Assembly (NCBI GenBank): GCA_964023275.1
Contig: OZ029914.1
Span: 10,981,561 to 11,045,560 of the forward strand
Origin: Norana najaformis
Lineage: Eukaryota; Annelida; Clitellata; Crassiclitellata; Hormogastridae
DNA: 64,000 nucleotides
Reading direction: 5' to 3'
The first letter of the stretch is position 1; each line of letters starts with the position of its first letter. Under the pieces are notes generated by a model, which had not been told where the DNA came from, did not search any database, and worked only from the letters and a program-made list of their open reading frames with translations. Below are positions 11,484-22,999 of this stretch, piece by piece. Both the position numbers and the translations under genes were made by a program.

Positions 11484-11940
11484 CATTAATTGGTGAAAAC
11501 ATTCAGATCGCTCAAACCGTGTCAAGCCTTTCATATAAATTACGCCTATATGCATTTGAAATTTACTCCTACCAACAAGAGAACTATTATTATTAATATT
11601 ATTATTATTATCATCATCATCATCATCATTATTACTATTTTTATAACGTACTTTTTTGATGGCCTTAAAAATTTAGTTGTTCGCACTTCGTGTCTGTACT
11701 TCCCTACGTATCTTTGGTTTACACTGTCGATGTAGTCTGGAATCTCTGATATCGTGTGTTCTGATCTCTGTCTCAATTACCGTCTCTGTATGTTTGTCTG
11801 CTGTATCATTTCCTTTCACTACCCTAGTCTTTTTCAGAATAATGATCATCACCACCACTTTACTCTTTCATTCGAGTTGAAACATTCGAATCAAACAGTA
11901 AAAGAAATATTTTTTTCAGAAGTTTAGACAAATGTTATTC
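11484..11940 (+). repeat. 457-bp near-identical direct repeat, copy 1
   Basis: Matches 14507-14963 almost base for base (offset 3023); I saw only one clear mismatch, near 11888. It includes an (ATT)n/(ATC)n microsatellite of the same length. Copy 2 sits just before the propeller exon, as does the diverged counterpart in gene 2, so copy 1 is the extra one. Confidence 0.85.
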
Positions 11941-11944
11941 TTTT

Positions 11945-12935
11945 TATGAACTTGTGTTTGGATGAAACACACGTCCTGCATCTTTCCCTACCGAGGCCTG
12001 TGAACATATAAGCACTGTTGGAATCGACGAGGGAAACCAGTTAATAGGCCTACATGTCGAATGAAACCTAGCATTAAACTAACAGATGCTGGTCTAGGTA
12101 GCAATGGAATATTAAATAGGAGTTATTTGTCACGATGATGTAAATTGATCTGTAGAAGCATTAGTTAAGTAATCTATTTCTGACATAAAATCTCTTTAAG
12201 CTGAATGATCATAGTTATCTAAAGAGTAAATTATAAATAGCCTTATCTCTGCACGAAACTAAGCTAATCCACGCAGCCGACAAACCGTCTCTATTTGTAC
12301 CGGGGGCTCGGCACTGAATGAATTGAGTTGCGATACAATCTTAGATGCTGAGCCATTGTTCGGATAGTAGATTACATATAAGATGTAATTTAGACTCAAT
12401 AAAGTTCAATGGGATTTGTAGAAGCTGATAGAGTGACCTGGTCTAGACGCTTTGTTTCGTCTGCTATTACTAATTAATATTTGTGACGTAAACCGCGATG
12501 TTACTGAAGAACTTATTTATTTACAAGTCAGATCAAGGTTGTACGACTGTAAAAAAGTTGGCCTATAGGACGTATAAGTATATGGGCTACAGGTATGAGT
12601 TGGATGGTAATTTTTTAAATATAGATAGCGCCACCCGTCTTTGGCCTATAAGATAAATTGCATGTAAATTATTGAATTGTGTTATAAAATAGCCTACAAA
12701 AATGGCGTCAGAATACAAAAGAAATGGATCAAAGTGGGACAAGAGGTGGGTCACGACGGATATGTGCTGAAAAATTTCCTTAGAGATAAACAGAATGAGA
12801 CAAAAGCCATTGGAGAGGAGGTACATTTGCATAGCGTTCACGTAACGAACATCGGTTCGTTACAGAGCCATAACAAATAGTATAAAATACGAGCAGGGCT
12901 TACATCTTTGCATTCAGTAAAGGATTTTTTTTCAA
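11945..12935. other. Intron sequence, nothing recognised
   Basis: No repeat family, exon or RNA signal could be supported. The 67-codon frame at 12677-12880 has no counterpart in gene 2 and no recognisable domain. Confidence 0.4.
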
Positions 12936-12939
12936 TTTG

Positions 12940-13340
12940 GGACTTACAATTTATAAAACATTGAACTCTGGCCAATCACAACACTTAAAATCAGTCCTTG
13001 CACCTCTGACTCTTTCGCTATGCCCCGTAACCGAAGAGTTTTGGGCTCTGGGACTTCTCGTTAGTTGGTACAAAATTTTGGAATTCACTGTCCAGTTCAG
13101 TTCGTTCTGTAAATTCTTTGATGTAATTTAGGTCTAAACTAAAGACTCATTTGTTTCAATTTGCTTACCCACCGTAGCCTAGCCTGGCTTCGGATTTCTT
13201 TGACTTTGGGAATTCAACCAAGGTTTTCCAACGGATTATAAATTTTGATTGCGATTGCACTTGAAGCGTCAATCAACTGATGCCTTGGTCATCGTGATAA
13301 AGGCGTTAAAGAAGCCTTTAGTTAAGATTAGATTATTCAT
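12940..13340 (+). repeat. LINE 3' end, family B
   Basis: A second family B fragment in intron 5 of gene 1, ending in GATTAGATTATTCATGCA and running straight into a tetranucleotide microsatellite. Confidence 0.65.
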
Positions 13341-13640
13341 GCAGGCATCTATAGGTATATATGTATGTATGTTTGTGCACGTATGTATGTATAAGTCTAT
13401 GAATGCATGTAGGTAGGTAGGTTCGTATTGCACGTGCGTATGTACGTATCTATGCATGTATGGATGGATGGGTGTATATGTATGCATGCATGCGTGCATG
13501 TAGGTACGTATGCACGTATACACCTATTCATGGATAGATATATGCATGTAGGTATGTGTGTATATATATATACCATATATATGTTTGTAAGGATGTATGT
13601 ATCCATATATGTCTCTTTATGTATGTATTCATATAAGTAT
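13341..13640. repeat. GTAT/TGCATGTA microsatellite
   Basis: An imperfect TATG/TGCATG tract following a family B LINE end. Its Met/Tyr/Cys/His-rich frames are not genes. Confidence 0.88.
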
Positions 13641-14050
13641 GAATAATAATAATAATTAGTAACTTCTAATGCTCCGGTGTCTAATGCAGAAGGCATCAAC
13701 CGATGGCACACCAAAAGCAAACCGCAATCAGGTCAATATCCAAAAGGTCAGTCCACAAGACAGAGGTAGCCTATAGTGGATAAGCAATTTGCAAAAAAGT
13801 AATTTTTCTTATAAAATAATGTGTAAACTAGATTTTTCTGCATAACACTGCACATTAGTTTCAGGTCGACATAGTTTTATTTAGTCTGTTGATTAAATTT
13901 AGCATTTCATTTTGATAAAAAGAGAATCGAACAGATTAGGCCTAGATAAAGTTGTTGTATATGCCGCTACAATCCTGTTTTAGCCATATCTTGTCTTCGA
14001 TGTACAGTGACTTTTAATAATAACATTTTCCGTATTTTGTTGTTTTTAAA

Positions 14051-14143
14051 AAATTGAAAAACCAATGCTCAATACAATAGAACAAGAACTAATGGAACGA
14101 AGTCGACAACAAGAGCAGCAACAAGAGCAGCAAAGACTAATCG
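14051..14143 (+). CDS. Gene 1 exon 6: Gln/Glu-rich cytoplasmic exon, acceptor lost
   Basis: Aligns with gene 2 exons 51677-51760 and 55045-55128. It encodes IEKPMLNTIEQELMERSRQQ and then a Gln/Glu-rich stretch ending in LIG, a short charged probably helical segment between membrane and propeller. The 93-nt frame is open, and a GTAACG donor follows at the conserved position. The expected acceptor TTTTACAG reads TTTTTAAAA here, with no AG. The exon is either skipped (frame is preserved, since it is phase 1-1) or spliced from the downstream AATAG at about 14080. Confidence 0.5.
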
Positions 14144-14239
14144 GTAACGGTTAAACTTATAAATTTAAAATAGTTAACTATGTGTTGTAATTTACAATTT
14201 ATCAAAAGTTCTCATAATAGTTTTCTTGTATACGCTTAT

Positions 14240-14470
14240 GCATGTATGTATGTATCATTAAACGTGCATAGCGCCTTTTAAGTAACTCACAAAAGCGCTG
14301 CAGCACGGCTACCTAATGGTCTCTGAAGAGGAACGACTTGAGACGGGAGAGAACGCTTCTTGTGCTGTTGAACAGGCAAGAGATCGGATGTCTCGTGGAA
14401 GAGTGTTCCAGAGAGACGGCCCAACAGTAGAGATTTTGCTAATTATTTTGCCTTCTTCAGTGCAGTGCTA
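14240..14470 (-). repeat. LINE 3' end fragment
   Basis: On the minus strand it ends AAAAGGCGCTATGCACGTTT, the 'gcgctat' terminus shared by CR1/L2-like elements. It lies between exon 6 and the second 457-bp repeat copy. Confidence 0.45.
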
Positions 14471-14506
14471 TATTTAATAACATTGTTCATAGTATCACCA
14501 TTTTAA

Positions 14507-14963
14507 CATTAATTGGTGAAAACATTCAGATCGCTCAAACCGTGTCAAGCCTTTCATATAAATTACGCCTATATGCATTTGAAATTTACTCCTACCAACA
14601 AGAGAACTATTATTATTAATATTATTATTATTATCATCATCATCATCATCATTATTACTATTTTTATAACGTACTTTTTTGATGGCCTTAAAAATTTAGT
14701 TGTTCGCACTTCGTGTCTGTACTTCCCTACGTATCTTTGGTTTACACTGTCGATGTAGTCTGGAATCTCTGATATCGTGTGTTCTGATCTCTGTCTCAAT
14801 TACCGTCTCTGTATGTTTGTCTGCTGTATCATTTCCTTTCACTACCCTAGTCTTTTTCAGAATAATGATCATCACCACCACTTTACTCTTTCATTCGAGT
14901 TGAAACATTTGAATCAAACAGTAAAAGAAATATTTTTTTCAGAAGTTTAGACAAATGTTATTA
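14507..14963 (+). repeat. 457-bp near-identical direct repeat, copy 2
   Basis: Near-identical to 11484-11940. Its 3' part is also homologous to 57120-57235 in gene 2 (shared ATGATCATCACCACCACTTT), so this is the ancestral location upstream of the propeller exon. Confidence 0.85.
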
Positions 14964-15022
14964 TTTTAAAAATATATAAGTATAATATTTCAAATACTTA
15001 TCGTATTTGTTTCGAAATGCAG

Positions 15023-15891
15023 CTACACTTCCAGAGAAATACAAATTGGATCCAGTTTTTGTTCAGACGATCGGAACAAACGCTGCAGAGGAACAAAAGA
15101 AAAGGATCCGAGGGTTGACGATATTAGACAAAGAATTGTTTATTGTGACTGAAGAGAGTTCAGAAGTTGAAGTTTACGATTCAATGAAATTAAGTTTAAG
15201 TCGTCGATGGAATTTGAAAGAATTAATTGCTCCATTTGGCATGGTATCCTGCAACAGAAATAAATGTCTCTACATCTTCGACTACAAAGGCGATGATAAG
15301 TCGAGTGAAATCTTGAGAATTGATCCAAATGGAGAATTAATCAAATATTGGCCAACAGGAAGCAATCGTGGATGGGGTCTGTCTGTTACAGATGAAGCGA
15401 ATGTCATTTTAACTGTTTTTTCTAAAGATAAATTAAATGAATACTCGCCAGATGGACAATTGATTCGTGAAATAAATCTTTCCTCAAACGCTGATATTCA
15501 TCATCCATTGCATGCTATTAAACTGACCAATGGGCATTTTGTGGTAAGTCATGGCTGGAATGATGATGATCTGCATGGAGTGTGTATAGTGGACGCAAAT
15601 GGAAATCTTAAGAAGTCATTCGGTGGAAAACCTGGATCGACCATTGGACAAATGCATCAACCAGCCTATTTCGTCGTCGATGAAAATGGATTCGGGATGG
15701 TCGCTGATTTTCAGAACAGTCGAGTTTTGTTATTGGATTCAAATTTGGAATTTCAGAAAGAAATTCTCACAAACGAAAAATGCGGAATACGTTTTCCAAA
15801 CAGGGTTCTTCTGGATCAGACGAATAATCGACTGTTTGTGGCTGAGGTTTTGAGGGAAACAGGACGGCTTTCTGCCTTTGATTTTAAGTAA
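15023..15891 (+). CDS. Gene 1 exon 7: six-bladed NHL/TolB-like beta-propeller
   Basis: Starts after acceptor ATGCAG at 15022 in phase 1 and ends at TAA, 289 codons. It shows six blade-like repeats of an 'x-D/N-G-x-L-x-x-x' pattern, clearest at RIDPNGELIKYW, EYSPDGQLIREINL, CIVDANGNLKKSFGG and LLDSNLEFQKEIL, with HAIKLTNGHFVVSHG resembling NHL propellers of the TRIM71/TolB type. Such propellers bind protein or RNA. No RING, B-box or enzyme motif is visible. The in-frame ATG at 15007 lies before the acceptor in the intron and is not the start. Copy 2 (57287-58131) looks roughly two-thirds identical by eye. Confidence 0.85.
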
Positions 15892-16400
15892 TTAATTGAA
15901 CAAAATTACTATACATGTTGGTGGCTTACTGTGAATGGGACTCCGTAAAGAAGGACGGATATTTATATGCGATTTTACATGATTGAGGTATAAAATTTTT
16001 ACATGAAATCAAGGAAATTTGAATATTTTTATCATCATGCTTCATAACTGAAGTTTTAAAATTTATTATAAATCTGTAGAAGAACTTATAAGCAAAGGTT
16101 TTTCGGTTTTAATTTAGGAAATTATAATTTTTGCTCAGATTCGAAATCGTAACCCTATACGGTCAAAATGATGTCTATCTGTATTCACGCCACGTTAAAT
16201 CTGCTTGATTTGAGCGCTACATAAATGCTTCGAATGAATAAATGAATGGCTTATGCAGTTCTACCAAATATTTGCACGACTTTTCGAAAGAGTTAATTAT
16301 AAAGAGGGAAATCTATTTCAGTTGTACAGCTTCCATCTATGAATTCTATATAAATATATACTCGGCTCCTCATTCTGGAAGCCACTACAATAGTTTCTCC
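15892..16400 (+). terminator. Gene 1 3'UTR and poly(A) signal
   Basis: Aligns with 58132-58650 after gene 2 (shared CTGTGAATGGGACTC). AATAAA at 16237-16242 is the best poly(A) signal. Homology ends near 16400, which marks the right edge of the duplicated unit. Confidence 0.5.
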
Positions 16401-17380
16401 CATAACGCATAAATTGGTGCGTGACAACACACACGCGAGCGCACACACACACATATGCATGCCACTTGCTACAATAAAACGGTTTTAGGTCACACAATTC
16501 TTATGGGAAGAAGTTAAAGTCTATTTGAACAGATAGCCGATGCATTCAGACTGAAATCTTAGACCGAGAAACAAACAACTATATTTTGATTATGTTTATC
16601 GCCGGGCTCTTGTCATCTGTCATTAATGCACCTGATACGAGATATAGGAAATGACAACCTCTAGAATCAGCATATATTTAAGTGGCACTGATACACTTAG
16701 TCTGTTCCAATCCCCTTGAGTCTCATTTATAAAAGTCTTACTATATAAAACCTATACATCTGCACAAAATCTGATATGCGGAGTAACTGAGTAAGAAAAT
16801 GTGATGCAGGAACAGTTTCTGGCCCGTTATCTTTATTTGTGAAATTAATTTTATCATGAAGCAGTTTCTTTCCATTATTTTTAAATTTTCATGATTGAGA
16901 TGTCAGCAGTTGCACTGTAAAACAATTAATGAACAAATCAAAATGACATTCACGTATCAGTAGTAACAACCGACAGTTACATGCCCATCGTATACACCCA
17001 ACGAGGCAACTGGATTTGTTTACTGGTGCTGAAAATTTCAACCGCGTGTTTACTATGGACGTATGATATTCTAGAACAAACAGTTATGACATGATGGTCT
17101 TGTACAATAAACTACATTAGGCTTGTATGTACATAATATCATATTATAAAACCGATTCAAGTCTTCTTATTTTGGCTTGAATGCCCCAAGAGACGTTGGA
17201 ATTAGTATATGTCGCAGCCAAGACTGTCATGATTGATCGACTGGTCCACATCGCATTCGCCTACTGCTTGAAGATGGACGAATAATAATCTATCTTGCTC
17301 AGTATACTTGTTTTATCAAAAACACATGCTCCGATGGATGGTGGGAGGAATATGACAAGCACTCATAAAATAGCAAACCT
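16401..17380. other. Intergenic, nothing recognised
   Basis: A short CA-rich stretch (16422-16455) is the only feature. No exon or repeat family is supported. Confidence 0.4.
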
Positions 17381-18029
17381 ACATAATTATGTGTCGACCT
17401 GAATGGACGCCAAATTTACTCAATTGTATCGTTCTAAATTGTCCTGTGATTTCCATATGCATAGGAACATCGCAAACGTTTACTACCAAAGCCTTTGATC
17501 TACTTCCTTCTGCGAAGACTTGAATTGAAACTTTACCTCAAACCCCCTCGGTGGAGCTTAGAGCAGACGCTCATTCCCCAACGAATCTGGAGATCCTGGA
17601 CGCGAAGTCTCGTAAATTTCTGACTATGTTAAAAGCAAAACATGCAGACGACTGGACATGCTGGCAAGGGCAATGGTTCTAACTCCATCACAGTTAAAAC
17701 AAGAGGAAATTGTTGGCTTGTGTTCAATCAACCGTCGCTTATACCACGTATCCAATCTACAAGGTGTTACATAAATAATGCCCCGTAATATGATATCGCA
17801 ACATTTCCCTCTGTCTGTTTAGGAAATTAAAGTCATAATAATAACGGTAACATATTTTAGAAATCAAGTCTCTGAGGCAGTTTACTGACACGTCATGATC
17901 GTGACACTACAAATGTGACGGCGCCTGAGAAAACCTTCATAAAGCCGGAGAAATTAATTTGCGAGAATGCAAGTAGGCGTCAAATGAGTCAAAATAAGTT
18001 ATCGGCTGTTTTATAAAACTTGTTACATT

Positions 18030-18480
18030 GTGTTAAAGAATAGCATTGGCAAAGACGGATTCTGAAAACAAAAAGAGTTACTTAGAGGAAAAATGAACAA
18101 GAACTTAAAGAAACGAAGGATTAAAGCTCTGACGTGGGGCGTGGTGTTGTATGGATCCGAAACATGGACGATGAGAAAGGAAGACATCAAGAGATTGCAG
18201 GCCTTCGAAATGTGGATTTGGGGAGGATGGAAGAAGTTAGTTGATTTTTTTATAAACGAGGAGTGGCTGAAAAAAGTTGAGGAAGAAAGATCTATGAAGT
18301 TACAATAAAGAGGCGACAGAGAAAATGGATTGGTCACATATTGAGAGGGGACTCACACTTGAGGGCAGAATGGAGGGGAGGAGGACAAGAGGAAGACCTA
18401 GACAGATGATACTTGATTGGATGATGACGGACGGATACAGCAGGCTGAAAGAAATATACACAGTTGACATGAAAATTTAA
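18030..18480 (+). repeat. RTE-like LINE 3' fragment
   Basis: Encodes VLYGSETWTMRKEDIKRLQA and FEMWIWGGW, then decays. This is the same C-terminal region as in the LINE at 62640-63609 (LYGSETWTIGKAETEKLEAF). It is 5'-truncated, with stops. Confidence 0.75.
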
Positions 18481-19440
18481 ACAATTAGCCTTTTTCAGCG
18501 TTTCAGTAGGCTGTAACCTGGACTAACGTAATGAAACATTATTGTCTGTTAGATACCGTTTTCTATTGTTATTACGGAATTTTAGTAAGAAAGTGCAAAG
18601 TTCACCTGTGAATAATATTTACCAATTCTCATAACTAGGGTCAATTTCCACTCTCCTCTGAGTCCGCATCAAGTCTTTAAATATCAAAAGCTCGGTTGAG
18701 ATATAGACCTAATTGGCTGCAAATAATGGAATGAAGCTGAAGAATGTACATCAGTAGGTCCGAGGATTTCTGTGCTTTCTTTATCAACCTAAAATTTATA
18801 ATTGATTATGCTAATAATGTTTGACAGCAGTGCTCCCTCTTGCGGTGACCTGTCTACATAATTCAGCGACAGTTTATCATATCAAGGCAGAAGCCTACAG
18901 ACCACCAAATTCTGATACAGAAGATGTCGTATTGACATCAGCCCGACGTGAACTGCTATCTGGGTTATTTTTGGGGGAAGTAAATGGTATCGACAAAATA
19001 CTTGTAGTTTTAGAAACAAATTGATTTTAGAAACAAATGAATTTGGCAAAACGAAGCGGCTGCAAACGATATCGAACCAACAGTTCTATTCTTGAAGGAC
19101 AATTCAGTGTCTTGGTCACATGGATGAATCACAATAATTTTTTTTCCAAACAGTTTTCACCCGGGCATGATTTGGCTTTACATCAGCATGAAGTGGTTGA
19201 ATTCTTTTCTTGTGACCCATTTTAGTAGCAGCCGGATTAGACTTTTGGCCAAGCGGTATCGTATTTCTCAAAATATAGGGCCTAAGCAACACTTAAAGAG
19301 CACATGAAATTGGGTAAAGTCCGCATCAACAGTCGTGTTAAGAACCATATGATTAACCTGAGTATTAGTAGTTGGCTACGTAATATCGGCAGACGAACTG
19401 TCATACGGGAGAGACTCGCAGATTCAGTGACAGGTATTTC
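18481..19440. other. Nothing recognised
   Basis: Within the truncated copy. Open frames at 18821-19225 show no known domain and no homology elsewhere in the window. Confidence 0.35.
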
Positions 19441-19564
19441 GGTATATATCTATGCAATTCTGTAAATATTTCTGTGTATGGATATCTGTATACTATGCCC
19501 GAATATTTTCTTTTTCTGTATAGGTTTCTGTATTTCTGTATGCGTGCATGTGTATGTACTGCAT

Positions 19565-19653
19565 GTTGGATGGCATCGGTGCGAAGCGACGTGTTCTATA
19601 GGGAACATTTCATGTACTGGAGTCCATGTATGCCTAGGTTTATTCAACTTAAG
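19565..19653 (+). pseudogene. Remnant of exon 4 (third Ig-like domain)
   Basis: Matches the last 89 or so bases of gene 2 exon 4 (GGATGGCATCGGTGCGAAGC) and keeps the GTAAGA donor. A one-base deletion around 19618 shifts the frame. The first two-thirds of the exon are replaced by low-complexity TTTCTGTAT-type sequence. Confidence 0.8.
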
Positions 19654-20037
19654 GTAAGAATTTTTTAGTTGTTCTATCACGAAAACTAGCTCTGAATTGC
19701 AATTTTTTATCTTCAATATTGTTGAGAGTTGCTTACCAGAATTCGCTCTTACATATATCTTTTGCGTTTATTTTGAATTACGGGTGCGTTGACGTTTGAT
19801 TTTCTCGCTTTAAAATTTCTACATGGATGGGTTGTTTTTAACTTTCTATTCCGAAACTATGCATTTAAATTCGACTGCGTTGACTGCTTTGGCACCCATT
19901 TAGCTTTTTTGAATCAACATAAATTTTTACTCTTGGAATGTCTTTTGGAGTCTGTTAATGAATATTTTAATTCCTAACATATTTATGAATAACTACACTT
20001 TTTTCTCACTGTCAAAAGTAGCATATTTTTGTTTTAG

Positions 20038-20133
20038 CTACTAGGGGACAAAATCTTTTCCCACTTTTGGTTCTGTTTGCCATACCAGTGATTGTACTAA
20101 TCGGTGTCGTCATATGTTGCAGGAGGAAACACC
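20038..20133 (+). CDS. Intact orphan transmembrane exon
   Basis: GTTTTAG acceptor, 96 bp, C|GTACGT donor, phase 1-1. Encodes ATRGQN, then LFPLLVLFAIPVIVLIGVVI, then CCRRKH. The reading frame and both splice sites survive although the rest of the copy is wrecked. It is either recent decay or an exon still used by trans-copy splicing; the former is simpler. Confidence 0.6.
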
Positions 20134-20559
20134 GTACGTAAAATCCGCGTTTATTAAAGTTTAAACTTCCTCTTACCAGTAGCTTGCATATTCCAAAACC
20201 AACAACAAGACAGATATCAGGGAAAACGATTTAACATTTCCGTTATTCCCTTCTTGACTAATGATTGTGGATATGTGCGTGTACTGAAGGCAACGCAGAC
20301 TGGTATGGAGAGGAAGACAGTTCGATAGTGCATTACAGATAGCAAGTGAATGGCAGTCTCAGACTACTGTACACTAAAGTTCATTGCTAAACACATGATT
20401 GTTACAATCCAATTTCAAAGCGAACAGTGACAATTGATTGGTTGACAAGCGATGTTGCTGATACAGACGGGCTTGCTAAGTTGATGCACGTAGGTTGCAT
20501 TTCATACTCATTATATTTTAGTCTTAATACGATCTTACTTACAAATTAATGCATTCATT

Positions 20560-21380
20560 AAAGTCGTTGAAATAGAGGAACAGTTTTTGAAACATTATTT
20601 CAACTCTGTCTTTGGGACATTATCTCCTCTTACTCTGCATTGCCGTTCTTTAGGTTGTGGTAGATTCATATTGGGCTGGTCTGCGTTATAGCCACGTTGG
20701 ATTTTCGGTGGCCCGCAAGCTTCCAAGCCTGTTATTCTCCAAAGTCAAACATCCTCTTGTAGAATACACTTGCTAAGTCTTTTTTCAAACCGGAAGCTTG
20801 TGAATCCAAGTCGTCTAAAATGTTGGAAAGCACAGTGGATGGATATATCTGCCATGTGTTCAATGACTTAATCATCAAGAAAAAATTCAAACAAAGTTGC
20901 TGGAGATAAATCTATAGTGTTCGATGCAGTCCATGACAGAGCAGGACCTCGATCAGCTTTTACTCAGTGACGCTCTGGTGATACTTTCTTCTTCCTATAA
21001 TTTACTTTGGTTGCCTGGTCGGTTACCATTGAAATTCTGGTCTGGTGTCGAGATGTTGTCGATTTCTTGCTCGTTTTGCTGGAGAACAATATATTCTGCA
21101 GGCAATGATTGATCAACTTCATCGGTACTGCATTGGGGAGGCAATATCTTCAGTTGTATCATCTTTATCTAAAATGCGAATGCGGTTTTGCTCTTAAGTT
21201 GATACTGTTATTGTTGCTTCTGCTTCCGCACGCAACTGAATTTCCTGTCAAGTTATTTACTTCATCGTCATCGTCTACTGGTCCACTGTCTTCATCAGAT
21301 TTTGTTGGACCTTCAGATGGCAATATAAACAGGTCTATGTTGGTATTATGAAATTCGTCGTCTTCTTCCAACATGCTAAC
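20560..21380 (-). pseudogene. piggyBac-like transposase remnant
   Basis: On the minus strand an acidic N-terminal region (LPSEGPTKSDEDSGPVDDDD, 21374 downward) is followed, across stops and frameshifts, by LSPATLFEFFLDD-stop-VIEHMADIS near 20900. This matches the 'SP-x-x-x-F-x-x-F-x-D-x-x-x-x-x-I' start of the PiggyBac DDE domain. The catalytic core is deleted. It is inactive. Confidence 0.6.
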
Positions 21381-22700
21381 GAATTCCTGGCTCAGACTGA
21401 AGATAAACGCTATTCTACTATGGTACCCAAAATCCCGTTATGCCCCACCCATAAGGGTAAAATGGAATATACCTATCTCATTATGACCCATGATATGTAA
21501 CACCAAAAAGAAAGAATACAGGTCTTAATATAAACTTTATAATTTGATCAACTGTAAATTTGAACTTGTTAAGCTTGAATTTTTCAAACGTAACCCTGAA
21601 CAACATTAAAAGTATCGTTTTAGAAAACTTAACTGAAAATGTTATTTAAATTATTCCTTTATGATGTCAAACCTCTATTATTAAATTGACACAAAGTGTT
21701 TCAAGCTGTTAGTTGCAGAAGTCACAAACAAACCTATTAACATGTTTGTCTACGCCAGCACATCTGCTGTGTGCCCACTTCAAGCACATATGACATCTGA
21801 TCCAGCCTTCATCAGAGTACGCCTCAATAAAGACAATTAGTTGTATCATCGTCATCTTCCAAATTCTTGCAGTATGATGTCTTTCGCCTCTTTGTCGACA
21901 CCTTATTGCTTGTTTTTCTTGATATTTGTGCATTATCAATTGCAAAAGACTTTTAAATTGCCAATATGTTCTTTAAAATGGATTTGCGAGTTTCTTTACT
22001 TATTTCTTTCTTCAATTAAGGACTTGAGGCCAAACCATCCAGCAGGCTTCTCTTATACGGAGAAGTTGTGATGACTAATGTTTTCCAAATTCTGTTGGAC
22101 AACTTCTAGGTCGACATGGTGCCTTAGGTGGTAGCGATATTACAAAAGACCCGATAGCAGCACCCTCATTGGCCTATGGTTCAGTTGAAGTTGACGAGGA
22201 GGGTACTTCTTCACGAGGGGCAGTTGATGACGTTGATAGAACCGAGGCGGGTGCTTAGTCACTAATGGCTGATGTCAGTTGCGGTAATGTAGGTGTGTTT
22301 ACCTGAACTGTAACATCACTGAGTGCAAAGTGAACATCTGTGAACATATCACGATTTAGTGGGAAAATCCCTGTTTAACTGAAGCCATTCATAGCAACTT
22401 CCCGTGTTGCAGCTTTCATATAGGCAGTGGCCGCAGTGCCAAGCAGTGCTCCAACTTGGAATAATGATATAATACTTAACTATAAAGCCAGTGGACCTGC
22501 CTTAGGGCAGCGAACTCATCCTCATCATCATCATCGTCTTCAGTAGTAGGCATAAGCACATTTTTTATTATAAACTAAGCCTAATACCAAAATAGACAGC
22601 TGCCCATTTTTAACATGGGGGAAAATGGGATAGCTATATCCGGTTATGCCCCAAATACTCAAACTTCAAAGCCTGACATTTTTTACAAGCTACTAAAGGG
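21381..22700 (-). mobile_element. Decayed DNA transposon with PHD-type finger
   Basis: The minus-strand frame 21945-21709 ends in GWIRCHMCLKWAHSRCAGVD and a final CxxC (CDFC), a PHD-like C4HC3 tail of the kind carried by some pogo/Tc1-type transposases. No DDE core is visible. Both sides carry a TTATGCCCC motif (about 21438 and 22644), possibly termini. The class is uncertain. Confidence 0.4.
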
Positions 22701-22999
22701 TCACGACAATAGGAGAATATATGGCAGAATATATAACTCTTATTCAATATAATAGCTAACTTTAACCATTTTTTTTCAAACGGGCCTTGGATTATCTACT
22801 TACCTTACTTCAGCTATCGTGAAAATCAACTTTTAATGCGTAGAGCTTCACTTCGAAATATGCATATTCATGATGCAGAGTGCTAAGTTCAGCTGGGCGC
22901 GTTGATAACGTTCCGCAGTGCTTAACGTAGACCTCAAATTACAGGTGATACGAGCTTTGCTTGCATAACGAGTTTACATGGTTAGCCATGGACAGTTGT

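Larger units (their letters stand above)
1491..15891 (+). other. Gene 1: Ig-Ig-Ig-TM-propeller receptor (gene model)
   Basis: Model: exons 1491-1551, 1929-2228, 2920-3240, 6688-6933, 7298-7396, (14051-14143), 15023-15891. All junctions are phase 1 with GT donors. All acceptors are AG except that of exon 6. Without exon 6 the CDS is 1896 nt (631 aa plus stop); with it, 1989 nt (662 aa). The product would be a type I membrane protein with three glycosylated Ig-like domains outside and a six-bladed NHL/TolB-like propeller in the cytosol. Gene 2 repeats the exon order, which is the main support for joining the propeller exon to the Ig exons. It is not recognised as a named family. Further small exons in intron 5 (7397-14050) cannot be excluded. 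Confidence 0.75.
17380..20480 (+). pseudogene. Third, truncated copy of the receptor gene
   Basis: Starts in intron-3-like sequence (17420-17800, matching 3920-4060 and 38170-38480). It has half of exon 4 (19565-19653), an intact transmembrane exon (20038-20133) and intron 5 start (matching 7397-7720). Exons 1-3, exon 6 and the propeller are absent, and a LINE fragment sits inside. It cannot encode the full receptor. The TM exon could in principle be used by neighbouring transcripts. Confidence 0.75.

Noticed and set aside
15007-15022. Start of the propeller as an independent intronless gene at the ATG at 15007
   Set aside because: The ATG lies before a consensus AG acceptor, gene 2 has no ATG at that place, and homology between copies begins at the acceptor in phase 1.
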